From Pseudophaeobacter leonis (lineage in GTDB: Bacteria; Pseudomonadota; Alphaproteobacteria; Rhodobacterales; Rhodobacteraceae), in the NCBI RefSeq assembly GCF_002087335.1, contig NZ_MWVJ01000002.1:1-56741 (forward strand): a stretch of DNA of 56,741 nt, in the 5' to 3' direction. A program made the translations under genes and the position numbers. This document shows positions 19,887-28,776 of this stretch, piece by piece (within the stretch, counting starts at the first letter, position 1; each line of letters begins with the position of its first letter). Below the pieces are notes generated by a model. The model saw nothing but the letters and a program-made list of their open reading frames with translations. It had not been told where the DNA came from and did no database searches.

Positions 19887-21563
19887 ATGGCTCAAAACGT
19901 ATCTATGGAGGATTTCGAAGCCCTCCTGAATGAAAGCTTCGAAATGGACACCCCGAATGAGGGGTCCGTTGTTAAAGGCAAGGTTATCGCGATCGAAGCG
20001 GGCCAGGCCCTGATCGACGTCGGCTACAAAATGGAAGGCCGCGTTGACCTGAAAGAATTTGCCAACCCTGGCGAAGCTCCCGAGATCGCAGTTGGTGACG
20101 AAGTTGAAGTCTTCCTGCGTTCCGCTGAGAATGCCCGTGGCGAAGCTGTTATCTCCCGTGAGATGGCGCGCCGCGAAGAAGCCTGGGACCGTCTGGAAAA
20201 AGCCTATGCCGACGACGAGCGCGTCGAAGGTGCGATCTTTGGTCGTGTCAAAGGTGGCTTTACCGTCGATCTGGGTGGCGCAGTTGCCTTCCTGCCCGGC
20301 AGCCAGGTTGACGTCCGCCCCGTGCGCGACGCAGGCCCGCTGATGGGTCTGAAGCAGCCGTTCCAGATCCTGAAAATGGACCGTCGTCGTGGCAACATCG
20401 TTGTCTCCCGTCGTGCGATCCTCGAAGAATCCCGCGCCGAGCAGCGCGCCGAAGTTATCGGCAAGCTCACTGAAGGTGATTCGGTTGACGGTGTGGTCAA
20501 GAACATCACCGAATACGGTGCCTTTGTTGACTTGGGCGGCGTAGACGGCCTGCTGCACGTCACCGATATGGCATGGCGTCGTGTGAACCACCCCTCCGAG
20601 ATCCTGGCGATTGGCGAAACCGTCAAGGTTCAGGTCATCAAGATCAACAAAGAGACCCATCGTATCTCCCTCGGCATGAAACAGCTGCAGGAAGACCCAT
20701 GGGATCTGGTTGGCGCCAAATATCCGCTCTCCTCGGTCCACAAAGGCCGTGTTACCAACATCACCGATTACGGTGCATTTGTTGAGCTGGAGCCCGGTGT
20801 TGAAGGTCTGGTCCACGTCTCTGAGATGTCCTGGACCAAGAAAAACGTCCACCCCGGCAAGATCGTTTCGACCAGCCAGGAAGTTGACGTCATGGTTCTG
20901 GAAATCGACGGCTCCAAGCGCCGCGTTTCCCTGGGTCTCAAGCAGACACAGCGCAACCCATGGGAAGTCTTCTCGGAAAGCAACCCCGAGGGCACCGAAG
21001 TCGAAGGCGAAGTCAAGAACATCACCGAATTCGGTCTGTTCATTGGTCTCGACGGCGACATCGACGGCATGGTCCACCTGTCCGACCTGTCCTGGGACGA
21101 GCGCGGCGAAGATGCGATCCAGAACTACCGCAAAGGCGACATGGTTTCGGCCGTTGTCTCCGAAGTGGATGTTGAAAAAGAGCGTATCTCTCTCTCGATC
21201 AAAGCCCTGGGCGGCGACAAGTTCGCAGAAGCCGTGGGCGGCGTGAAGCGTGGCTCTATCGTCACTGTGAACGTCACTGCCATCGAAGAAGGCGGCATCG
21301 AAGTCGAATACGAAGGCATGAAGAGCTTCATCCGTCGTTCCGACCTCAGCCGTGATCGTGCAGAGCAGCGCCCTGAGCGTTTCTCGGTTGGCGACAAGGT
21401 CGACGTGCGCGTCACCAATGTCGACAGCAAGACCCGTCGTCTGGGTCTGTCGATCAAAGCCCGCGAGATTGCAGAAGAAAAAGAAGCTGTTGAGCAGTAT
21501 GGCTCCTCGGATTCCGGCGCATCGCTGGGCGATATCCTGGGTGCAGCTCTGAACAACGACTGA
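19887..21563 (+). CDS. rpsA: 30S ribosomal protein S1
   Basis: Large RNA-binding protein that brings mRNA to the 30S subunit. 558 aa with six S1 repeats, recognised by recurring GxVVKGKVIAIE, VKNITEYGAFVDLGGVDGLL, VTNITDYGAFVELEPGVEGL and VKNITEFGLFIGLDGDIDGM blocks. Codon use is strongly biased, as expected for high expression, and produces long antisense open frames that are not genes. Its neighbours cmk upstream and ihfB downstream are the usual alphaproteobacterial context. Confidence 0.98.
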   Translation: MAQNVSMEDFEALLNESFEMDTPNEGSVVKGKVIAIEAGQALIDVGYKMEGRVDLKEFANPGEAPEIAVGDEVEVFLRSAENARGEAVISREMARREEAWDRLEKAYADDERVEGAIFGRVKGGFTVDLGGAVAFLPGSQVDVRPVRDAGPLMGLKQPFQILKMDRRRGNIVVSRRAILEESRAEQRAEVIGKLTEGDSVDGVVKNITEYGAFVDLGGVDGLLHVTDMAWRRVNHPSEILAIGETVKVQVIKINKETHRISLGMKQLQEDPWDLVGAKYPLSSVHKGRVTNITDYGAFVELEPGVEGLVHVSEMSWTKKNVHPGKIVSTSQEVDVMVLEIDGSKRRVSLGLKQTQRNPWEVFSESNPEGTEVEGEVKNITEFGLFIGLDGDIDGMVHLSDLSWDERGEDAIQNYRKGDMVSAVVSEVDVEKERISLSIKALGGDKFAEAVGGVKRGSIVTVNVTAIEEGGIEVEYEGMKSFIRRSDLSRDRAEQRPERFSVGDKVDVRVTNVDSKTRRLGLSIKAREIAEEKEAVEQYGSSDSGASLGDILGAALNND

Positions 21564-21598
21564 TTTTCGAGCAGCATTTAGGTGCTAAGCTATTTGAG

Positions 21599-21630
21599 CG
21601 GCCCTGCCATTTTGGTGGGGCCGTTTCTTT
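21599..21630 (+). terminator. intrinsic terminator of rpsA
   Basis: CGGCCC / GGGCCG stem with inner CCA/TGG pairing, then TTTCTTTTT. Confidence 0.85.
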
Positions 21631-21986
21631 TTGGGCGGTTTTCCACCGTCGTCTCCGATGCCACAGACGCCGCGGATATTTTCGGATTTGACCTGCGATT
21701 TTTCAGAGCCGCCGTTGGGCCCGACCGCGGCACGCTCTGAAATCGTGCTGATATTCAGTTGCGAATCAACTACTTCTATTCCCGCTACGCAGCGCCGCCT
21801 GCAGAGTGGAAAAATGACGTGACGGTACTGTGACGCGGTGAAATATCAGAATTTGTGCGCGTTTAACGAGGTTTACGGGGCAAATAGCAACAAGCCCCCG
21901 TCTGTTTTAGTTCCTAGAGCGCGCATTTGTACCTATAGTTGTCGTTAGCCGGCAAAGGCTTGCGTAGTTTTGGGAGGGCAGGAAGT
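21631..21986. other. intergenic region rpsA to ihfB
   Basis: About 350 bases after the terminator without a credible gene; a 63-codon frame at 21631 has no ribosome site and unlike codon use. The AT-rich last third should hold the ihfB promoter. GGGAGGGCAGGAAG before 21987 is the ihfB ribosome site. Confidence 0.5.
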
Positions 21987-22271
21987 ATGATCCGTTCTGA
22001 ATTGATTCAGAAGATTGCAGACGAAAACCCGCACCTGTATCAGCGGGATGTCGAAAGGATCGTGAACACGGTATTCGAGGAAGTGACTGACGCAATGTCC
22101 CGGGGTGACCGGGTGGAATTGCGCGGTTTTGGTGCTTTCTCGGTCAAGCAACGGGATTCGCGGGTAGGCCGCAATCCACGCACGGGTGAAACGGTCCAGG
22201 TAGAAGAAAAACATGTTCCGTTCTTCAAGACCGGTAAGCTCTTGAGGGACCGCCTGAACGGAAAGGCCTAA
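21987..22271 (+). CDS. ihfB: integration host factor subunit beta
   Basis: DNA-bending protein, heterodimer with IhfA. 94 aa from ATG 21987 ([20 protein letters not shown]); [20 protein letters not shown] carries the HU/IHF DNA-binding arm with its Pro-containing tip RNPRTGE. The frame is open upstream to 21939 but the family start and the AGGAAG site fix 21987. lapA starts directly after its stop. Confidence 0.96.
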   Translation: MIRSELIQKIADENPHLYQRDVERIVNTVFEEVTDAMSRGDRVELRGFGAFSVKQRDSRVGRNPRTGETVQVEEKHVPFFKTGKLLRDRLNGKA

Positions 22272-22622
22272 ATGCGCTATATTCGCTACGCTATCCTGGG
22301 ATCTCTGGGAATTGTGTTGGTCTCGGTTTGCCTGGCAAACCGTGCCATTGTTGAGCTGAAACTGCTGCCGTCGGTTTTAGAAGAGCTTATGGGGGTGAAC
22401 CCCACGATCTCGCTGCCGCTGTTTGTGGTGGTGATCGGTGGCCTTGGCGCCGGCTTGGTGATCGGCTTTATCTGGGAATGGCTGCGCGAGCACAAACATC
22501 GCCGTGCTGCGGGCACTCAGACCCGCGAGGTCAAAAAGCTGTCTCGTGAAGTGCAGAAGCTGAAGCAGCAAAAACATAAGGGCAAAGATGACGTTCTGGC
22601 CCTTCTGGACGAGCACAACTGA
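22272..22622 (+). CDS. lapA: LapA-family (DUF1049) membrane protein
   Basis: 116 aa inner-membrane protein with two hydrophobic segments (about 5-24 and 48-70) and a charged cytoplasmic coiled tail ([20 protein letters not shown]). In E. coli LapA works with LapB in LPS assembly; here only LapA is present. It abuts ihfB with GGAAAGG as ribosome site and precedes trpF by 8 bases. Confidence 0.85.
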   Translation: MRYIRYAILGSLGIVLVSVCLANRAIVELKLLPSVLEELMGVNPTISLPLFVVVIGGLGAGLVIGFIWEWLREHKHRRAAGTQTREVKKLSREVQKLKQQKHKGKDDVLALLDEHN

Positions 22623-22630
22623 GCGCCGCG

Positions 22631-23277
22631 ATGAGTGCAATCCGGGTGAAAATCTGTGGGCTCAAAAGCCCGCAGGACGTACGGGCGGCTGCCGACTCTG
22701 GTGCTGCCTATGTCGGCTTTGTCTTTTTCCCAAAGTCCCCGCGCAATATCTCTGTTGAAGAGGCGGCCAGGATTGCGCTGGAGGTGCCTGTGGGCCTGTG
22801 CAAGGTGGCGCTGACTGTCAACGCAGATGACGCCATGCTGGATGCGCTGACCTCTGCCGTGCCGCTGGATATGCTGCAGCTGCATGGCAGCGAAAGCCCC
22901 GAGCGGGTGGCGGCGGTCAAGGCGCGATATGGGCTGCCGGTAATGAAAGCGATTGGCGTGGCGGATGCCGAGGATCTGGCACAGATCGACCTTTATGCGC
23001 AGGTCGCGGATCATCTTTTGATCGACGCCAAGCCACCAAAGGGCGCGGATCTGCCTGGCGGCAATGGGCTTGCCTTTGACTGGCGGCTGCTGGCCGGGCG
23101 CAAATACTGGCAATGCCCCTGGATGCTGGCGGGGGGGTTGACCCCCGACAATGTCGCCGAGGCGATTCGCATGACAGGCGCGCGTCAGGTCGATGTGTCT
23201 TCGGGTGTCGAAAGCGCTCCGGCCAGAAAGACGCGGATTTGGTTGCCCGCTTCACGGCGGCGGCATTGTCTGCCTGA
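22631..23277 (+). CDS. trpF: phosphoribosylanthranilate isomerase TrpF (frameshifted at 3' end)
   Basis: Third step of tryptophan synthesis from anthranilate. [20 protein letters not shown] (catalytic Cys), [29 protein letters not shown] and DVSSGVES are family motifs. The catalytic Asp is expected in the early beta-strand after the Cys region (not traced exactly). A missing base near 23219-23224 (GCTCCGGCCAG for GCTCCGGGCCAG) shifts the last 20 codons; corrected, the protein ends [18 protein letters not shown] with TGA at 23275. This stop lies in the first unit of a 13-bp tandem array. trpB follows 258 bases later. Confidence 0.92.
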
Positions 23278-23335
23278 ACTGGTTGTCTGAACTGGCTGTC
23301 TGAACTGGCCGCCTTAACCTGGCCGTCCAGACTGG
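23272..23335. repeat. 13-bp tandem array containing the trpF stop, 5 copies
   Basis: GCCTGAACTGG (23272), GTCTGAACTGG (23285), GTCTGAACTGG (23298), GCCTTAACCTGG (23311) and GTCCAGACTGG (23325) recur at 13-14 bases. The first unit contains the restored trpF stop TGA. Confidence 0.85.
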
Positions 23336-23535
23336 CCACCTAAAACTTGCCGCGTAGCTCTGACACGAAATTGTGAAACAGATAAAAAGACGGGCGCAGA
23401 TGCAGGTTCTGTTTGAGTGAGGCGGGGCAGGGGGGGTGAAACCTGCAGGGGAGCGCGGAAAATCCTGCTTTGGCTCTCTTTACCCGCCTGCGCCTGCGCG
23501 ATACTCATATCCAGCGCTGCACAAAGGGAAGAACC

Positions 23536-24795
23536 ATGGCCAACGATCTTTTCAACAGCTTTATGAACGGACCCGACGAAAAGGGTCGCTTTGGTATCTT
23601 TGGAGGCCGGTTTGTCTCGGAAACCCTGATGCCTTTGATCCTGAGCCTGGAAGAGGAATACGACCGGGCCAAAGACGACCCGACCTTTTGGGCTGAAATG
23701 GATGATCTGTGGAAGCACTATGTGGGTCGCCCCAGCCCGCTCTATCATGCTGAGCGTCTGAGCGCCCATCTGGGCGGTGCCAAGGTCTATATGAAGCGCG
23801 ACGAGCTGAACCATACCGGCGCCCATAAGATCAACAATGTGCTGGGGCAGATCCTGCTGGCGCGCCGCATGGGCAAGACACGGATCATCGCGGAAACCGG
23901 AGCCGGACAGCACGGTGTGGCAACGGCCACCGTCTGTGCCAAATTTGGCCTGAAATGCGTGGTCTACATGGGGGCGCATGATGTGAAGCGTCAGGCGCCC
24001 AACGTGTTCCGCATGCGTCTTTTGGGCGCCGAAGTGATCCCTGTCACCTCGGGTCGTGGCACCCTGAAGGATGCGATGAATGACGCGCTGCGGGACTGGG
24101 TGACCAACGTCAAAGACACGTTTTACTGCATCGGCACCGCTGCGGGTCCGCACCCCTATCCGGCATTGGTGCGTGATTTTCAGTCGATCCTCGGCAAAGA
24201 AGTCCGCTGGCAGCTGGCAGAGCAGGAAGGCGAAGGCCGTCTGCCTGACACTCTGATCGCGGCCATTGGCGGTGGCCCTAACGCGATTGGCCTGTTCCAT
24301 CCCTTCCTCGACGACAAATCCGTCAATATCATCGGGGTTGAGGCCGGTGGCAAAGGGGTTGACGACCGCATGCAGCACTTTGCTTCGCTGACTGGTGGCC
24401 GCCCGGGCGTGCTGCACGGCAACCGGACCTACCTGTTGCAGGACGAGGATGGCCAGATCCAGGAGGGGTTCTCGATCTCTGCCGGGCTCGACTATCCGGG
24501 CATTGGCCCTGAGCATTCCTGGCTTCATGACACGGGGCGCGCGCAATATGTGTCGATCACCGACAAAGAAGCCCTGGAGGCGTTCCAGCTGTCCTGTGCG
24601 ATGGAAGGCATCATCCCGGCGCTGGAGCCCAGCCATGCGCTGGCGCATGTGATGAAGATCGCACCCGAGCTGCCAAGCGACCATATCATTGTGATGAATA
24701 TGTGCGGCCGTGGCGACAAGGATGTCTTTACCGTGGCCAAGCACCTCGGCTTTGACATGTCTGACACCGAAGAAGGCCGCAGCTTCGAGGATTAA
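23536..24795 (+). CDS. trpB: tryptophan synthase beta chain
   Basis: PLP enzyme joining indole and serine. 419 aa from ATG 23536 ([20 protein letters not shown]); [19 protein letters not shown] holds the PLP-binding Lys, [12 protein letters not shown] the catalytic loop and [10 protein letters not shown] the phosphate site. AAAGGGAAG precedes the start; the extension to 23470 is rejected. trpA is not adjacent: it lies 6 kb away on the other strand. Confidence 0.97.
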   Translation: MANDLFNSFMNGPDEKGRFGIFGGRFVSETLMPLILSLEEEYDRAKDDPTFWAEMDDLWKHYVGRPSPLYHAERLSAHLGGAKVYMKRDELNHTGAHKINNVLGQILLARRMGKTRIIAETGAGQHGVATATVCAKFGLKCVVYMGAHDVKRQAPNVFRMRLLGAEVIPVTSGRGTLKDAMNDALRDWVTNVKDTFYCIGTAAGPHPYPALVRDFQSILGKEVRWQLAEQEGEGRLPDTLIAAIGGGPNAIGLFHPFLDDKSVNIIGVEAGGKGVDDRMQHFASLTGGRPGVLHGNRTYLLQDEDGQIQEGFSISAGLDYPGIGPEHSWLHDTGRAQYVSITDKEALEAFQLSCAMEGIIPALEPSHALAHVMKIAPELPSDHIIVMNMCGRGDKDVFTVAKHLGFDMSDTEEGRSFED

Positions 24796-24885
24796 TCCTC
24801 GCGGCCGGGTTCTGTTGCCCAGCCGTGTCTTCCAGTCGTGGCATCCTTTGCCGTGGCTCCGGTGCCCCGGCAAAGGGCCAAAAAT

Positions 24886-24921
24886 AATTGGCCGATCTGA
24901 CGCAATTCAGGTCGGCCAATT
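24886..24921. terminator. long intrinsic terminator between trpB and the opposing ABM gene
   Basis: AATTGGCCGATCTGA pairs with TCAGGTCGGCCAATT (15 bp, one G-U) around a 6-base loop, flanked by AAAAAT and AATTTCT, so it can serve both convergent genes. A second stem, CCTTTGCCG / CGGCAAAGG (24845-24876), stands just before it. Confidence 0.85.
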
Positions 24922-24983
24922 CAATTTCTAGCCCGCTTTCAAGCCAGGTCAGCTCTCACGCCTGGATTAGGCTTTGTGACAGG

Positions 24984-25304
24984 TCAGCTTTCGTGGATGA
25001 CGGTTTCAAAACCTTCAAAGCTGGGATGCCCCATGATCGGGCTTTCGCCTTCGCTTTTGCCGGCATTGCGGTGCGACGCCCGGAACTGCTCGGATTTGGT
25101 CCAGGCTTCAAAATCCTCGCGGCTGTCCCAGACAACATGGCTGGAATAGAGGCAGGAGTCTTCGCTCGCGGGGCCTTTCAGCAGGCGGAATTCGCGAAAG
25201 CCCTTAAGCTCGTTCAGGTGAGATTCACGGGATTTCCAGATCTGTTCAAAGTCGGCTTCACGTCCGGGGCGAATCTTGAAACGGTTCATAGCGATAAAGC
25301 TCAT
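24984..25304 (-). CDS. antibiotic-biosynthesis-monooxygenase fold protein, IsdG-like
   Basis: 106 aa from the ATG at 25304 (MSFIAMNRFKIRPGREADFE), which has AAGGAG 8 bases upstream; the longer frame to 25406 lacks a ribosome site. Ferredoxin-like dimeric ABM fold. Asn7, Trp68 (EDFEAWTKSE) and His78 (FRASHRNAG) sit where IsdG-type haem-degrading monooxygenases have their catalytic Asn/Trp/His. Haem degradation is therefore plausible, and Irr lies in the same window, but the family also includes quinone and unknown-substrate members. Confidence 0.72.
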   Translation of the reverse strand: MSFIAMNRFKIRPGREADFEQIWKSRESHLNELKGFREFRLLKGPASEDSCLYSSHVVWDSREDFEAWTKSEQFRASHRNAGKSEGESPIMGHPSFEGFETVIHES

Positions 25305-25446
25305 GCCGGTCTCCTTTGTTTGTATACAGAGGCTGGCGTTGGCGGCCGAGGGACCGCAGAAGCTGGCTACTGAGGTGGCATAGCTGCAAAACTGGTCGGG
25401 GGTCAATCTCCCAGACCACAGGTGCTGGTATTATCCCGGTAAAACC

Positions 25447-25836
25447 TTAGTCGCGCCGGCCATTCAGTCTGACGTCATGGCTTTGCAGCAGCGGCATTGG
25501 TACGATTTCGAGGGCCCGGAAATGGGTCGCGGCAAGAGAGACCAGCGGGGCACAGCCTTCGTCGGCGGCCTGCAGAAAGCGACTGGCGCAAAGGCACCAG
25601 GTGTCGCCTGGCTTCAGCCCGGCAAAGCCGTATTCTGGCCGCGCGGTTGAGAGATCGTTTCCGACATATTTGGAATAGGCCAGGAACTCTGCTGTCATCA
25701 CCGCACAGACCGTATGACTGCCCTGGTCCTCGGCGCAGGTGTTGCAATGTCCATCGCGGAAAAATCCGGTGAGGGGGACCATCGAGCACGGCTCAAGCGG
25801 CCCGCCCAAAACATTTATGCTGGTGTCCTGTTTCAT
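25447..25836 (-). CDS. DUF2237 family protein
   Basis: 129 aa from MKQDTSINVLGGPLEPCS (ATG 25836). Cys-rich motif set FFRDGHCNTCAEDQGSHTVC and GLKPGDTWCLCASRFLQA is diagnostic of DUF2237; function unknown, metal binding is suspected from the four or more conserved Cys/His. The frame is open to 25983 but that part has unlike composition and no ribosome site. Confidence 0.85.
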   Translation of the reverse strand: MKQDTSINVLGGPLEPCSMVPLTGFFRDGHCNTCAEDQGSHTVCAVMTAEFLAYSKYVGNDLSTARPEYGFAGLKPGDTWCLCASRFLQAADEGCAPLVSLAATHFRALEIVPMPLLQSHDVRLNGRRD

Positions 25837-26019
25837 GCGGTCCACTCTACAATACTCGTACATTCTTTTGGAACATTTTGTCCGGGTCCTGTCCAGGCCC
25901 GGACCTATGGTGTGCTGTTTGACAAAAATGCCGGGGCGGTGCTTGCAAGCAGCTGATATTAATTCAGATTTTCTGCTCGTCACCGGGGTATTTTTCAGAA
26001 TGCAGCCGCCAGCGTCTAG

Positions 26020-26835
26020 CTATTTGAATTTGTTCAGTAGTTTTTCCAGCGCAGAGCGCTCTCCGGTCTCGGGCTTTTGCTCCGGGACGCTGTTTTGGCG
26101 CGTGGCGGCCGCAGGCTGTTGCGCGTGCTCAGTTGGCGCGCTTTGGGCCGCAGGCTGCTGTGCGGGTTGCGGTGCTGCCGCCTGTTTTTGCGCCTGCGTT
26201 TTTTGCGCCTGTGTTTTTTTAGCCTGAGGTTTTTGAACCTGTGATTTGGTGCCGGTCGAGCTGCGCGGCGGGGCGGTCCTGAGGGAGACTGCATTCATGA
26301 ACTTGCCACCGTCCCCTGCGGCCAGGGCCGCAGCGCCGTCAGAGATGCCCCGGATCAGGTCGTCCAGCCAGCCTTGATCCGCCTTTGGGAAATCCCGCAA
26401 GACGTAGCCTGCAACGGCGTCCTTATGGCCGGGGTGGCCGATCCCCAGACGGACGCGTGCGTAATCGGGGCCAATATGGGCGTGCAGCGAGCGCAGACCG
26501 TTGTGGCCGGCATGACCACCGCCCTGTTTGACCCGACATTTTCCCGGCGCCAGATCCAACTCGTCATGCAGTACGATCACATCCGAGCTGCTGAGCTTGT
26601 AAAACCGCATCGCTTCGCCAACGGCCTGGCCGGACAGGTTCATGAAGGTCTGAGGTTTCAGCAAGAGCACCTTGACGCCGCCCAATGTCCCCTCACAGAT
26701 CATCGCCTGATATTTGGCCTTCCACGGCGAAAAGCCGTGCGTGGAGGCGATCTCATCAAGGGCCATGAAGCCGATATTGTGGCGGTTCTGCGCATATTTG
26801 GCGCCGGGGTTGCCGAGCCCAACAAAGAGTTTCAT
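26020..26835 (-). CDS. pth: peptidyl-tRNA hydrolase with long Lys/Gln/Ala/Pro C-terminal tail
   Basis: Releases peptides from stalled peptidyl-tRNA. Starts MKLFVGLGNPGAKYAQNRHN (catalytic His20 in the RHN motif); KPQTFMNLSGQ and HDELDLAPGKCRVKQGGG carry Asn and Asp. 271 aa against about 190 usual. The extra C-terminal 75 residues are low-complexity (KTQAQKTQAQKQ, PQPAQQPAAQ) and end in an amphipathic SALEKLLNKFK. The tail is encoded by a 15-bp tandem repeat. The start at 26835 is fixed by the family N-terminus. Confidence 0.95.
   Translation of the reverse strand: MKLFVGLGNPGAKYAQNRHNIGFMALDEIASTHGFSPWKAKYQAMICEGTLGGVKVLLLKPQTFMNLSGQAVGEAMRFYKLSSSDVIVLHDELDLAPGKCRVKQGGGHAGHNGLRSLHAHIGPDYARVRLGIGHPGHKDAVAGYVLRDFPKADQGWLDDLIRGISDGAAALAAGDGGKFMNAVSLRTAPPRSSTGTKSQVQKPQAKKTQAQKTQAQKQAAAPQPAQQPAAQSAPTEHAQQPAAATRQNSVPEQKPETGERSALEKLLNKFK
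26181..26252. repeat. 15-bp tandem repeat inside the pth tail, about 5 copies
   Basis: Plus-strand units beginning CCTG at 26181 (short), 26193, 26208, 26223 and 26238: CCTGCGTTTTTTGCG, CCTGTGTTTTTTTAG, CCTGAGGTTTTTGAA and so on. In frame they add 5 residues (xKTQA) each. Confidence 0.8.
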
Positions 26836-26942
26836 AGCCTGTCTCGTCTCAAAAATCTGGCGGCGATCACCTGGACATGTTGCCACCTCTCGCCTGTCTG
26901 GGGTGCTTCATGACCTGTTTTGTCGCAAATATCCAGTGTCGC

Positions 26943-27038
26943 TCCGATGTACGGCCCCACGGCACGCCTCCCCCTGTGACGAAAGAGGGCATAGGGGACG
27001 CAGGCGCGCTCCCTATGAGGCCTCCCAAAGGGGAGGGC
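26943..27038. repeat. nested inverted repeats upstream of pth, possible dispersed element
   Basis: CATAGGG (26990-26996) pairs with CCCTATG (27011-27017), and CCTCCC (27021-27026) with GGGAGG (27031-27036), with more G/C-rich complementary blocks to the left. The region lies between pth and the small gene at 27087. Its form suggests an interspersed palindromic element, but one copy only is seen here. Confidence 0.3.
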
Positions 27039-27086
27039 ACTGAAACGAAACAAATAGCGCGCGCAATCGGTGCGTCAGCACATGCT

Positions 27087-27296
27087 TCAGGACCGCAGAG
27101 GCTGCTGCGCGGACATGCGCCGAGAGAGCTCTTTGCGCAGGGCGTTGGCGGAGTCACGTTCCACCAGATGGCGTGGAATGGGCTCCGATATGGTCTCATG
27201 GCCAAACCGGGGGGCATCAAAATTGAACCCCCGCAACATTCTGAAAAGAAGCCGCCTGCGCAGCGCTGCCTCTTCCTGCTCTAATTGATTCATCAT
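27087..27296 (-). CDS. small hypothetical protein
   Basis: 69 aa from MMNQLEQEEAALRRRLLFRM (ATG 27296, preceded by GGGGAG). Strongly charged, helical N-terminus, then RFGHETISEPIPRHLVERDS. Codon use looks coding and it is on the same strand as rplY and pth. No family recognised, so it may still be spurious. Confidence 0.4.
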   Translation of the reverse strand: MMNQLEQEEAALRRRLLFRMLRGFNFDAPRFGHETISEPIPRHLVERDSANALRKELSRRMSAQQPLRS

Positions 27297-27467
27297 CTCA
27301 CATCCACTCCCCACCACGGTAGTAGGTAGAGTTTGCCCGATCAATTGCAAAGGAGAGGTTTGCGCGCGGTAACATTCTCTTTAGATTTTTTGCCGTTTTT
27401 TCCCCAGTTTTTGTGCATTGCCGCAGCCGAAGGGCACAAGAAAGCGGCACAAAAAACCGGTACAAAA

Positions 27468-27493
27468 AAACGGGGCTCCGAAGGACCCCGTTT
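27468..27493 (-). terminator. intrinsic terminator of rplY
   Basis: AAACGGGG / CCCCGTTT stem with an inner TCC-GAA-GGA hairpin; read on the minus strand it is followed by seven T. Confidence 0.92.
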
Positions 27494-27520
27494 CATCACT
27501 CCCCAAAAAGGAGGGCGATA

Positions 27521-28153
27521 TTATTCTTCAGCTGCGGCTTCTTCACCGGCGGCTTCTTCTTCGTCTTCGTCGGCAGCAGAGATGCCACCAGGTGCGGCAA
27601 TGTTTGCCACAACGAAGTCACGGTCGATGGTTGGGCGTGCACCGCTGGGCAGCTCGATCGACGAGATGGTGATCACATCGCCAATAGCGCTGTTTGCCAG
27701 GTCAACGGTCAGCTTCTCAGGGATCTCACCTGCGATGACAACCAGTTCGACTTCGGGACGAACCACGGCGAGCATGCCGCCTTTTTTGATGCCGGGGCAG
27801 GTGTCTTCGTTGATGAATTCAACCGGGATGAACAGGTTGATTTCCGAATTCCGACGCAGGCGCATCAGGTCCAGGTGGGTTGGCAGATCTTTGACAACGT
27901 CACGCTGAACGTCGCGGCAGATCACGCGCACATCTTCCTGGCCTTCAACTTTCAGGTTCCACAGAGTGGACTTGAATTTGCCGGCTTTCAGCTTTTTCAA
28001 CAGAACGTTGAAAGGGATCTGGATCGAAAGTGGATCAGTATCACCACCGTAAACAACACCAGGAACCATACCAGCACGACGTGCTGCGCGAGCGGCGCCC
28101 TTGCCCGTCCCCACACGTTCCTCGGCGACGAGATCAGGAATCTCTTTTGCCAT
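27521..28153 (-). CDS. rplY: 50S ribosomal protein L25/general stress protein Ctc
   Basis: 5S rRNA-binding ribosomal protein of the long Ctc (TL5) type. 210 aa: N-terminal L25 domain with [21 protein letters not shown]-terminal beta domain with [20 protein letters not shown], and an acidic end ([16 protein letters not shown]). Closed by a strong terminator and divergent from the gene at 28351. Confidence 0.96.
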   Translation of the reverse strand: MAKEIPDLVAEERVGTGKGAARAARRAGMVPGVVYGGDTDPLSIQIPFNVLLKKLKAGKFKSTLWNLKVEGQEDVRVICRDVQRDVVKDLPTHLDLMRLRRNSEINLFIPVEFINEDTCPGIKKGGMLAVVRPEVELVVIAGEIPEKLTVDLANSAIGDVITISSIELPSGARPTIDRDFVVANIAAPGGISAADEDEEEAAGEEAAAEE

Positions 28154-28350
28154 TTGAATTCTCCAATATATCTATGCGGGGTGCCTCCAAGGCTGTCACC
28201 CCACGTGAAGGCCTGCGCTTACACCAGAATGTTGGCTTTGAAAAGTACCGATCGCTTTCACAGCTCACTGAGGCGAGTATCGCATGGGAACCCTCTGTTA
28301 AAGTCGAGGTTTTATGCTGCCGACAACCCGTTTTTAGCCGAGGCTCCCCC

Positions 28351-28776
28351 GTGCTGCGCCTGATTTCCCTCTTTTTGCCAACAGTGATTCCCTCCTGGCG
28401 GTTTTTCCAGACCGTGGCCCCGTCGCCGCGGATTGAATACCGCCTTATTTTGGGCGAGCAGCCAGGCGACTGGCATGAGGATCGCCCCCGGCCAGCGCAT
28501 CTCAGCTTTGCTCAGATACTGCGGCGGATGCTGTGGAACCCGGACTGGAACGAGCAATTGTATCTGGTCAGCTGCGCTGAACGGCTGATCGAGGCGCCAA
28601 GCCAGCACAGTCTGGATGAAATCAACACGCGCGTGGCGCGGCTTTTGCCCAAGGGGCCGCAACTGCTGCAGTTCCGGCTGGTTTTTGTCTCGCGCGAGGG
28701 GGCGCGGATTGTGAAGCTGGTGGAATATGAAAGTACCCCGGTGCCGCTCGCCGGCCTGCAGGAGGAAGCGGCATGA
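28351..28776 (+). CDS. hypothetical protein upstream of the HTTM gene
   Basis: About 141 aa from a GTG at 28351 (MLRLISLFLPTVIPSWRFFQ). Contains SPRIEYRLILGEQPGDWHED, an Arg/Trp-rich region and LPKGPQLLQFRLVFVSREG. The frame extends further upstream but over the rplY promoter region, so the GTG is preferred. Its stop overlaps the HTTM start by 4 bases (ATGA), so the two proteins are made together; it may be the soluble partner of that membrane protein. Family not recognised. Confidence 0.65.
   Translation: MLRLISLFLPTVIPSWRFFQTVAPSPRIEYRLILGEQPGDWHEDRPRPAHLSFAQILRRMLWNPDWNEQLYLVSCAERLIEAPSQHSLDEINTRVARLLPKGPQLLQFRLVFVSREGARIVKLVEYESTPVPLAGLQEEAA

Noticed and set aside
19734..21077. 447-codon open frame antisense to rpsA
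   Set aside because: It mirrors the strongly biased codons of rpsA, has no ribosome site, and its composition is that of a complementary strand.
21631..21822. 63-codon gene after rpsA
   Set aside because: No ribosome site, and it begins inside the terminator tail.
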